The position numbers and the translations under genes were made by a program. Positions 12,401 through 22,642 of a stretch of DNA of 64,000 nt are shown here, piece after piece. Location: the NCBI GenBank assembly GCA_907165065.1, contig OU015524.1, positions 26,892,295-26,956,294 of the forward strand. The letters run 5' to 3'. The notes under the pieces are model-generated. The model was not told the DNA's origin, did no database searches, and was given only the letters and a program-made list of their open reading frames with translations. The stretch's first letter is position 1, and each line of letters starts with the position of its first letter. The stretch comes from Caprimulgus europaeus (taxonomy: Eukaryota > Chordata > Aves > Caprimulgiformes > Caprimulgidae).

Positions 12401-15375
12401 GCAAGAGCTGTCATACAAGGACAAAATGTAAACATATTATTCATACATGGGAGTATTTATTTACAGAAGCCAAAGTAATAGGTCATCACTTTCAAGGCTC
12501 TCTGGAAGTTGATTTGATTAATCTCCAGAAATAATACCACCAAACAAATAGCAAACAACAGACTTTCAAAACAAAACCTAAAGAGAAGTTTACAAGTAAG
12601 GGAAAATAAGTAGGAAATATTTGATCTTAATGCATTTTGTAAATTCCTAAAAATATTTACTGGATACTAATATGCCAAGGTCTTGTGAGTACTGTGGAAA
12701 CAAGGAAGAGATTAAGTTTGTGGAATAAATCAGTTGTCTCCAACATCATGACAAGGTAACATTTATGAAGAACAAAGAATGAGAGCTGGGGAAAAGAGCA
12801 AGACTCCATGCATGAATATAGTTCATCATATTACAAAATTAATATTAAAAGCAAGTAATCCATGCCACATGATGGAACTTAGATAAGTTTTCACTTAATT
12901 CTCAGCATTATTATTTTGTAACAGAGCTCAGAAGGCAGGAGTTAGGCAGCAAAAATCATGAGGTCACTTTTAAAAATTCTCAGGCTTTTAGATTGTCCTC
13001 ATTTACTTGATAGTTTTTGAGTAAATAGGGCAGAGGTGTGTATCTTCAATAGTTTCTCTGCAATCAGTCATAAAAGTTAGGTACACATTTCAAAAAATTA
13101 GAGCCAAGATCTTAGGTTAATCCAAAAATGCAAGATAAGATATAATTTTTTAAAAAAATATTATTATCTTTAACTTTTTAAGTGAAATTCCTGATGTAAC
13201 CAGAAGAACAAGGAATTCAAGTTTTCTCCTGAAGATGTAAGAGCCAGGTTCAGTTCCACATACATGAGGAAATACGTTAGTAACAGAAGATACTGACACA
13301 TTTACCAACTGTGTTTTGATAGGATTTTTGCAAAAGTGTCGTTACTTTTGCTCCATGAACGATTACCGAGAAGCCACAGCTTTACCCAGTTAAGTGTCTG
13401 ACAACCTCCTTTGTGTAACTGAATGAGAAAGTGTGTCCTCATTTCATATTTAGCAGAAAGCCAGTCATGCGCGTAATAAAGGTATAGGTTTTAGCAAGGA
13501 ATAAAGGGTGCCAGGAACATAAATATTTGTTATGTGTAATCACAGAACATCTGTTGCTCTCTCCTCATGGGTGGTCCAGCTCCAAAATATCCCCAGCACT
13601 TGCACCTTTTGCTATGCAGCCAGAAAAAGTAACGCTCTATAGTATCTTGATTCGTGTTTCTTGCTGTTTTCCACAGGCGAATATTGCTTTTCTGGGTGAA
13701 CCTACTGTATGGGTCCAATAATAAAAACAATCACCTTAAGTAAAAAACAGAAATTGCAAGAGTACTTGTCGACAAAAATACACAACTTAACCTCCACAGC
13801 TAGTTTTGTTTAATTTATTTTTACAGTTACAAATACGCCCTCTGTTTTTCCTGTCACTGTTTTCCTCATGCTTTGTCAATAAAGCAATTATTTTCTTCCA
13901 TCTCTTAACTGTTGTGGTGGTGGTTCCTTGGGTCACAGAGTTAAACTGTTTGACTCCACAAGAGTAAGTGCAACATGATCTTTCAAAGGGTTGGTTATGG
14001 CATTTTAGCATTAACTCCGCATTTCCTCTGCCTTTCTCTTCCCCTTGGTTCCCCCTGCCCCTCTCTTCTACTTTCACAGGGTAGAAGTAGACTCTTCTCA
14101 CACAATAGAGCACTACAGCTCTGTCCAGATGCTTCAGTCACATCATCTCACCAGAAATGCAATGGAAGGACATTTCTTTGTAAGGAATGTTCTCAGTATT
14201 AAAGCATAGAGGTCAACACCATGTCCCTATGGCTGCTGGCTGCCCCACTGGGACATGGCTTGGCTCCTGAGGTGCTGCTGAACAGTCACACAACAGTTGA
14301 CCTTAGGAAATGTTTTTATACCAGGACTGTTGCCTTGAGACTGTCACCTTGTCACCAAGAATATCTCCAAGGCCACTATATTTCAAAACAAACTTCAAAA
14401 GATACATTCAGGAAAAAAACTGCCTTTTAAAGAGGAAGTTTTTTAAGCTACAGTAGAACTCCTAGTCTCCCGTAAGGCACAGATCCACATACTAATCAAC
14501 AGGCAGGTTTTAAATAAGAATCCTAGGAAATCTGTAAATTTTCCAGACATTTCAGTGAAAAAATCAGAATTCATTTTCTAATAAAGTATTATAACTAAGT
14601 TAATTTTTAAAAAATCCGAATAAAAAGAGCAATGCTCTTTCTGGAAAGCCCTAATTAAGAGCAGGTATGTGGTCTAGGAAATACAGAGCTGTGTAACCTG
14701 ATGGAAACGATCATTTTCAATTGTCAGGACACTTCTGCTTCTTTTCACCCTAGTTTCAAGTACATCTGGTTTCCACCTGCTCTATATAAAAGTGGTTCCT
14801 CCCTTTTTCAAATGTGAGCATCATGCTCTCTGGTTTTGGCTGTGACTCTCTAGTGGCATTTAGCTCAAAAAAGTCAGCTCCACGTGGGATCTGGATGCAG
14901 CAAGATGGGAGGGAGATGGGTGCTACAGGAAATTTATTCTAGTCATGAAGGAAAATCAGAAACTTCAAAAAGGGCAGTTTAGTTGGCACAGGAATACACC
15001 AAGCCTCTCAGATTCAAAACCTAAGTTGCTTCAGTTTTAAGAACTGGATTTGTATTTTGATTAATGCCCTCCAAAAATCTGGTTTGGTTGGTGGCCTTAA
15101 ACTTTAATATACTCTGCACAAGTTTTGCACTCTGTCCTGACAGTGTACATTACATGTGACTTTAAATCTTCCAGGGACAAAGAATACCTTCTGTCTCCAT
15201 GACAATCTCCTAAAGGCTCTTCCATTTGCCACCAGCAGTGGCATTTATTGAAGATGATTGTGAGTTTTGAGACCTGTTAAAAATATCAAGTTCATTTTAA
15301 TTAGCCCTCATGAAGGTATAAAATAATATTGCTCTTAAATTAAATGTCCAGAACTGAAGCTGGAACATGAGAATT
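6491..15375. other. AT-rich non-coding stretch with enhancer-like segments
   Basis: I found no supported gene in these nearly 9 kb. The longest frames (about 124 codons at 7045-7419 plus, 123 codons at 7424-7795 minus, 133 codons at 8133-8534 plus) have no recognisable domain and are of a length expected by chance. Two segments, 10390-10640 and 12220-12520, look like conserved non-coding elements: they are non-repetitive, AT-rich, and dense in homeodomain-, SOX- and POU-like sites, including a perfect octamer atttgcat at 12375-12382. An aataaa occurs at 9615-9620 but has no clear transcript context. Confidence 0.45.
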
Positions 15376-15577
15376 TCTCCTTAGATGTAAGGAAAAAATT
15401 ATCTACCATTAGGATCATCAGACACTGGGACAGGAGTTCAGAGAGTCTGTGAAACCTCCACCGTTATGTATACATGAAACTCAGCTGGAGATAAAGTCCT
15501 GAGCACCCTAAACTTTATGTAGGAGGAGTGGATTACAGATTTCCAGAGGTCTCTTCCCAGCTATATTATTCTGTGAT
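15376..15577 (+). mobile_element. CR1 LINE 3' end, old and diverged
   Basis: Ordered matches to the CR1 3' region: ttagatgtaaggaaaaaatt, the acactgggacagg segment (consensus 'cactggaacagg'), gagcaccct, and the 3' end ttccagaggtctcttcccag followed by attattctgtgat. CR1 is a non-LTR retrotransposon that inserts 5'-truncated copies ending in short attctgtg-type repeats. This copy keeps only the last ~200 bp, has indels and is dead. Inserted in + orientation. Confidence 0.75.
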
Positions 15578-18500
15578 CTGATTTCCATCGTGGGTTTTGT
15601 ATTAAAAATGTAATTATCAGGCAGACTGTAGTATGAAGTTATAAAGGTCAAAAATCTTTGGTTGGTCCTTTGCTTCCACCTGTGGCAGAAATGTCTCCCC
15701 ACAGCAGTCCACAAAAAACAGGTGGATAGGCACCGCACTTTCAAAAATCAAAACTAGATCCATCAATGTACTTCAATGTCATGACACTCAGCATTGTAAG
15801 CTCAAGAAACAAGACAGTCACCCATCAGATACCACATTCAGAACAACTATTTTGCCCTGTTCAAGAAAGGAATTTTTATGTATCAGGTTCCTTCAGGGAA
15901 AAACGGGATGTATTAGCAACGCTAAAGGGGAAGCAGCCATCCTCTGAGTAACAACTGGTAACGTGGAAGCCCATAGAAAGAATCTTTTTCTGCTTGATAC
16001 TGATACGGTTGTGCTGATTAGGGAAATCAATGTTTTCCCAAGGCAGCTGTGCTGATGCAACCACTCAAGTGGGAAAACTTCTGCTGCTTTCAAAACACAG
16101 CTTATTCCCTGAAGTACAAGATAGTCCTAGAATAACAGTCTGTACCACAGATGTATGTGATACAGTGTGTATCAGTGTTACAGGTAAAGTGCTACCTTTT
16201 TGTGCAGGTTGCTCTACAGGTACTTTCGCAAATCTTGGCTATGATAATCACACATAGAGGATTTTTTTTTTAAAAGACATTTCCTCATTTTATTTTCACT
16301 GTTCAGAGCAATATCTGTGCACACTAACCAGAGTCTGGCTTGAATAAAAAGCATATTCTAGGCTGCCCATGCAGTCCCAACACTATGCAAACTGGAGTGA
16401 ATTTAGTTTCACAAAACCTGTTGTAGTTACGAAGAGAGCAGCAGATGCAGCTGGCGTGTGCAGCACTGGCTGAGGAAGGGGCTGATAGTGTGAGGACACC
16501 CCTCACCCAGACAGAGGTGAACAGAGCCCTCCTCCCAGTCCTCACATTAGCCGCACGATAGAGCTGGCAGCGATGCCAAGAGTTGGCTGTAACTGACTTG
16601 ACCAAGGCCAGGTAGGATGCCTGAAAAAGAAACAGAACCCAGATCTTTCAGTTTTTAATCCAGAACTTGGACATATCTTTCTATTTGCTCAGACTCCCTA
16701 CTTGTTCTTTAGCCATGGTGCACGCTTACTGCAAATAAGGCGGTTATGCCATGGAGTCAATGAGACAGTGCTTTCTCCTAGAAAAGAAAAATATCTAGTG
16801 ATTCTGTAAGTAAAACCCATATTAAAAAGGTGATGCATAAAAGGGTACAGTTAACTTGCAGGCTGAACAAAGCCGATTTCCAGCATAGGAGTGATACTCT
16901 TGCCAAATTTTAAGTTTCCATTACCTTTTGCAGAGGTGCTAGAGCCATTAAAAAAAAAATCTTAAAATCTCTTACATCATAATTTTTTTTTATCACTTTT
17001 TCCTAACTTATAAGCTATTCAACTTTCTCTATCTTAAATATGAGGAGAAAGTTACACTTTGTCTAGGAGCAAGCATACAGCCATACAGGTAAATCTTGGA
17101 TAAAAATTTAAATTATTTAAAGTAATTGAATTATAGCAACACTTTGCATATTAAGCAAATGACCCAGATAGGACATCTCAGAGTGTCATAAATGTTGTTT
17201 TCAAAGGCCCACATCACGAGGAACAGCTGGCACCACTATGTTATTATTTTAGCTCCTATCAGGACTAATTTTGTGAAGAGTTTCTCCCAGTTACTGTACT
17301 TTCACTCACATCCCACATGCACGAACTGGGTTTCTTGAGTTTCTTTTTGAAGATGTGCTGTAGGAGTGCACCTAATTCTTTCCAGCCAAGACTGGTCTTT
17401 CAGGAGCAGGCTGGAGTTAGTCTGAAATCAACTACCTTGCAGCACATATAGCTTGGATATCAAGTTCTTGGAATCTTGTTTTGCTCTACACATCTACTCT
17501 TATGGGTCCTTACTGTTTGCTAATGTAAAAATAGCAAATACTGTTAATAAATAATAAATGCATGATTATTGCTATTAATGGTGCATATAACATGATGGTA
17601 TTGTTTAAAATGCCATATTTGGCATTATTTAAAAAAAATAACATTACAACCACCTGAGTTCCCATTATAGCAGTGCTCAAAGTGGATGTCCAGGAATGAC
17701 GAGTTCTTCCATGTGAGTGAAGGAGTCAGGAAGAAGATGTGTCTGATTTGGTATTCCTTGGAAGACCTAGAGTCAGGAGTCAGATTCTGAAGTCATGGCT
17801 TATGGGAAACAATTTACTATCTAATTAGACTGTTTCAAAGCATATTAAATCTCTCAACAAGAGTAAGAACCACAAACTGACTCTGCATACTAGTAATTCA
17901 AAAGCAAGAGCAGATGGAAAGTGTTGTCTAGAGACTTTGAACACAGCCTTGGGGATGCTCCCCACCAGCATCCTCTGGCTGTGGTTCCACAACCGCTGAT
18001 GCTGGATGTTGGGCACGACAGATCTGACTCACATCAGAAAGAGGCAAACAATCACATTTCTCTTGAAGTAAAAAGAGACAAAATTTGTGCCAGCTTTATG
18101 CTTTTATTCAGGCTGCACAGGGATATGGAATATCTGATCTACGTAGTCTGCTATTGCAAAGTTAACCTGTCAAAAGTTATTGAACAAATTTGAAACAGCA
18201 AAGTGAGTTTACATGGGATCAGCAATTTGCACTGTATGGCTGTGGTATCTTTGTTCCAGTGCTAGAAGTAATGGATTTACTATGCTATGTCCCTTCAGAG
18301 AATTCAGACTATTCAGAAAAATATGCCCTCTACTAAACCAACAGAAACCACTGATTCACATCTGTTGTAGCAAATACTTACGTATTTTATGACATTATCG
18401 CTTTTCCTTCTGTCACCCCTGTTCCTCAGCAGTCTGCTCCACTTTCTGCCAGGTGCAGACACTGGTGGCAGAGATAGCAGATGAAGAGGTGCTGCACCTC

Positions 18501-21104
18501 AGCCTCTCCTGCCCCAAGGCTGCATCCCCCTGTTACACTTGGTGTGGTTGCAAAGCCCACTGTGGGGCAGCTGAGGGATGGCTGGGGGCAGCCAGGCACA
18601 CACGAGGAGGCATTGCCGACATATCACACTGCAGCAACTGTGGGAGGACCACAGACAGACCACAGACTGAGGACTGATAACACCCCCCACTCAGTTACCT
18701 CACATGAAGGACTGTGATTCGGTGGCCAGTCTTCTTTATGAAGGGCTTTGTGCTACTCTCATGCAAATACCTACAACATGCCCCACAGCATTCACTTGAA
18801 TAAAAAAGTAAATTATATGTGCTGTCACTTACCACAAGTATTCCAGGTAACTAGATTACTGGCCAAAGTAATCTGGAGAATATTTTTTTTAAAACAAATA
18901 TATTCTAGAAAACCACCAGCTTTCTACAGACAATTCCCCCATGGACATGTGATGAAGACTGCCAAGTAAATCACTGCAAATTATTTTTTCACTCAGCTTT
19001 CTGCCATCTATAAAGAAGGAGACAGGAGGGAGTACGGGGCCTTTTTGCTTTCTCTGTACATCAGATTTCAGGATAGAGGAAGAGAAACTTGTTGACAAGA
19101 TTTTATGTTTATTTGGTGGGAAGCAAATTGAAAGCACACTTTAAAAACCCAGCAAAAACAGCAACAACAAAAATAAGGCAAAATCAATCCAGCAGTTGCA
19201 ACAGAATATTTAGTCTGGAAAAACAAGTGGTGATATGCTCCAGGACTATTGTTGTTTCCACAGCTTGTCTGTAGGTTCACATGCACAGGAGAGATCTAAC
19301 ACCCTAAATAATGGGCAACAGCATAATATTTCATGCACATGTGTGAGAATACTTGTTCCTTCGTAAGACAGAAGACTTGCTCAGAATTAGCTGAGTCCTG
19401 TAAATCAGCATCATCTGGATGCCATTCCTCTAACTGGTTTGGTCAAGGGCTGTTTCTGTGAAGGATAGCTCTGTGAGCATCTCTTTGAGTCCTGAGACCC
19501 ATGGGTGGTGGTTTTGCACTCCATGCTGTTTTCTTATTTGTAGCAATGACTGTTCTGGTCAGTTAATGACTGCTGTTACAAAAAGAACAGTTTTCTTTCT
19601 ATTATTATGGCAATCCCACATTAATAATTAATTGTAGGAGGAACTGTTTCTAAATGACTCCATAAAAGCCATTCTATAGCATGCCAGCAGCCAAGGTATC
19701 TTCCGGATAAGATGAATTTTATGAAAGAGGCTGCCAATACATTGTGGAGTGCATTAAATCAAGTACTTTAATTTACTTGGGAATGTGAGTGCCATTTTAA
19801 ATACAGAGAAATGCTTAACTGAGTGTTTATTATTAATTAGAACTGACCTAATGATTAACTTTTATAAATAGAGCAAATCCTGCTTAGAGGCAAGCAGTAT
19901 TACTTACAAATTCTCAAATGCACTTTTCTCTTACCCTCCTTGCTGTGACTGAAACTAAATATTTATATCACATTCAGGGCCTCTTCTTGGCCCAGTATGT
20001 TATTTCTGTCACTGTTATGTTTTGCTCTCAGGGTGGGTCAGCCAGTGCTACAGAAGATAGCTGGTAAATCCAAAATCCAGGTGGTGCAGGCGAGTGTCAT
20101 ACATGAAGAATTGAAGCTAACCCAAGCAATGAATCTACCTCAAATATATAGCCAGTTCAGGATGTTCAAAGTGGTATTTATACCATCAGCTCTCTGCTTG
20201 GTTTCCTTGGGTTCAAGAGAAAGTTAAAAGAGGAAGGATGGAAGATGTAATACTGTGTAATAAAAATTGTGATAAAAGCATTTCCCTCCACAGGAAGCCC
20301 TAAATTTCTGTGTCAACACAAGTAAGCAAATAGAAATTGTGCAAACATTTGGCACTTCTTTTTGATGATTTAAAAGATCTTATAAGATCAGGTGAATAAT
20401 TACCTTTCCCAAATGGAGGGGTTATGGATAATCATTTGTAAAAAGACCTCAATGCTTCAGAAAATCTTAGAAGTGACAGACTATTCTTGCAAACACAAGC
20501 TCTGATTTACTGGGGAGCAGCAAACTGTCTCTGAACATGAAGGGAATGACGTTCTAGTACAGCCTTGAAACAGTAGTATGGGAATGCAGGAATGAGCTGG
20601 AAAGAGAGAGTAAAACAACACAGTTACACTGAAAATCAAAATGATGAACAAAATAATATAACACGGGATAGAAAGGCAAACATAGTTCCTAAGCACCTAA
20701 AACTGGGCATTTCTGATAACCTGATGCTTATTGTCTTATCAAAGTCAGACATGAAAGTAGTAGCCACAATGGAAAAAAAAAATTAATGTTCAAGAATAGG
20801 CTTAAAATGCATATTGATTGTGCACATCTGCATAGGTGGTACTGCAAACCAAACTATTTGGGCAGTTAGGTTTTTTTATCACAAATATCACTACTTTCAT
20901 CAGTGCCTGGCTTAGGCAAAAAATGAAACTCAACTCAAACATCTTTGTGTCTTTAGCCATTTTGAAGAATCAGAGCAGCTGACATTGGAAACTCAAACTT
21001 GGTGGCAGGTTCCATCTACATATCTTGACCTTTTCTTCAGAAATAGCTCTTTGAGAGCTACTGAAATCACTGGCGTGGGGAAGACCCAACCTACTCAGGA
21101 GGTT
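15578..21104. other. AT-rich non-coding stretch
   Basis: No supported gene. A mildly GC-richer patch lies at 18420-18720 with overlapping short frames on both strands but no recognisable product. The segment 19640-19890 has the texture of a conserved non-coding element (homeodomain-type taattag and tgattaac cores, no repeats). Short A or T runs occur near 16260 and 16950-16990. Confidence 0.45.
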
Positions 21105-21232
21105 ATGGAGTAGGTTCGTGCCTTTAAGACTAGGCTGGGAAAGCATCCCCTGAGAATGAGGTTGATATAGCTGATCTGACCTCTTGGCAGAATGACTAAG
21201 ATGAACTTTTTAGGTTCCCTGCATATTTTCTT
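21105..21232 (+). mobile_element. Old CR1/L3-type LINE 3' fragment
   Basis: The words ctttaagactaggctggg, gttgatatagctgatctgac, cttggcagaatgac and tttttaggttccctgc follow the order of the CR1/L3 3' consensus ('tcaagactaggctggac ... tagctgatcctgcctc ... ggactagatgacctctaggtcccttcc'). It is much diverged, which makes the family assignment tentative. Confidence 0.5.
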
Positions 21233-21244
21233 TGATGCTACTTA

Positions 21245-21320
21245 GTGCTTTTAATTTGAAGGCATGCAAGGTAAAAATAAATTTGTGCTTTAATTTGAAG
21301 TCATGTAAGGTAAAAATAAA
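21245..21320. repeat. Imperfect ~40-bp tandem duplication
   Basis: Two adjacent copies (21245-21284 and 21285-21320) of a unit built on tttaatttgaag, cat and aaggtaaaaataaa differ at a few positions (ggcatgcaagg against gtcatgtaagg) and by small indels. The divergence shows that it is older than the duplication at 31.5 kb. Confidence 0.85.
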
Positions 21321-21515
21321 AAGCATCTAATACAATGTTTAATGACTTCCATGAATGAAACATTCATAGTTTGCACCTTAAAGCTGTTACTTTTTTGTTG
21401 TTTTCACATGCTGAAAACCTTCTTCATACTGCAACAAAACTCATGAATTACGTGTTTTCAGTGCAAGCAGAAGTCATTAATTTTATCACTCAGATACCAG
21501 TACACAGCTTTATCC

Positions 21516-21640
21516 TATTTTATTTTATTTTATTTTATTTTATTTTATTTTATTTTATTTTATTTTATTTTATTTTATTTTATTTTATTTTATTTTATTT
21601 CATTTCATTTCATTTCATTTCATTTCATTTCATTTCATTG
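21516..21640. repeat. Compound microsatellite (TTTTA)17(TTTCA)8
   Basis: Uninterrupted TATTT units run from 21516 to 21600 (85 bp, 17 units). They switch without interruption to CATTT units from 21601, giving about 8 perfect TTTCA units up to 21637, and end in a G. No interruption is seen in either block. The block boundary is a single A-to-C change that spread along the array. Frames through it are repeat artefacts. Confidence 0.97.
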
Positions 21641-21719
21641 TTTTAAAAAGAAGAAGCAGCAGGACAGACAATCCATCTCGCCTTCCTCTTGGAGGGACGT
21701 GTGTGTCCTCCCTATTTGC

Positions 21720-21990
21720 AGTGGGCTGTAAGGCGGTGCCGTGCTACCCAGGGGCGCAGGGGCCAGGAGAGGGGACGCAGCCACATGGCAGCGGCAGAGA
21801 AGGGCTCGGGGCTCACCAGCTCCCCGCTCCCAAACCAGAGACAGACCCCGGGCCGGGGCACAGGGCAGGGACCGGAGCTTCCCCGCGGCTTTAGCCGGGG
21901 AGCTGTTGCCATCTAATGGTGGAGACCGGGCGGTACCGCAGCTCCTTCAACGGTCTGAAACCAAAACGGGTCCCGGGGAGGGCTGAACCT
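21720..21990. promoter_or_regulatory. Small CpG-rich island
   Basis: The sequence turns abruptly from AT-rich to GC-rich directly after the pentanucleotide array. It holds many CpG dinucleotides (for example gtgccgtg, ggggcgcagg, ccccgggccgggg, ccccgcggc, accgggcggtaccgc). It is only about 270 bp, shorter than a typical promoter island. It may be an orphan CpG island, a promoter of an unannotated non-coding RNA, or part of an unrecognised GC-rich repeat. The three overlapping frames in it are composition-driven and unsupported as genes. Confidence 0.55.
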
Positions 21991-22067
21991 CTGAGGGAGA
22001 TTCCATATTCCTTCTTTAGGACAGAAGTTTGACCTGCTAACCACCGAAGGACCTGGGAGTCCTTCAT

Positions 22068-22642
22068 TACAGAATCACAGAATCATTAAGGTCTGAAAAG
22101 ACCTCTAAGACCTCTAAGATCATCCAGTCCAACCGTCAACTCATCACCACCAAGCCCACTAAACCATATCCCCGAGTGCCACATCTACACGTTTCTTGAA
22201 CACCTCCAGGGATGGTGACTCCACCACTTCCCTGGGCAGCCTGTTCCAATGTCTGACCACTCTTTTAGAGAAGACATTTTTCCTAATATCCAGCCTGAAC
22301 TTCCCCTGGTGTAACTCAAGGCCGTTACATGTTCTATCACAGGTTACCTGGGAGACCAACCCTCACCTTGCAACAACCTCCTTTCAGGTAGTTGTAGAGA
22401 ATGAACCTCCTGAACCTCCTTTTCTCCAGGCTAAACAACTCCAGTTCCCTCAGCTGCTCCTTATAAGACTTGTTCTCCAAGCCCTTCACCAGCTTAATTG
22501 CCCTTCTCTGGCCACACTCCAGGGCCTCCATGTCTTTCTTGTAGTGAGGAACTCAAAACTGGATGCAGTACTCAAGGTGCAGCCTCACCAGTGCCGAGTA
22601 CAGGGGGACGACCACCTCCCTGGTCCTGCTGGCCACACTGTT
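22068..22642 (-). mobile_element. CR1 LINE 3' end, 5'-truncated, with ORF2 tail
   Basis: Read on the minus strand this is a classic avian CR1 3' end of about 575 bp. It begins near 'cagtgtggccagcaggacc', passes ggagcagctgagggaactgg and gtttagcctggag, and ends at 22073-22140 in the 'gttggactggatgatctta' region followed by attctgtgattctgta-type 3' repeats. The minus-strand frame at 22159-22359 encodes the C-terminal tail of the CR1 ORF2 (endonuclease-reverse transcriptase) with [19 protein letters not shown] and ends in the usual DMV. The catalytic domains lie in the missing 5' part, so it is inactive. A 10-bp duplication (gacctctaagacctctaag) near 22100 is private to this copy. The 158-codon plus-strand frame at 22196-22672 is only the antisense of this element. 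Confidence 0.95.
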
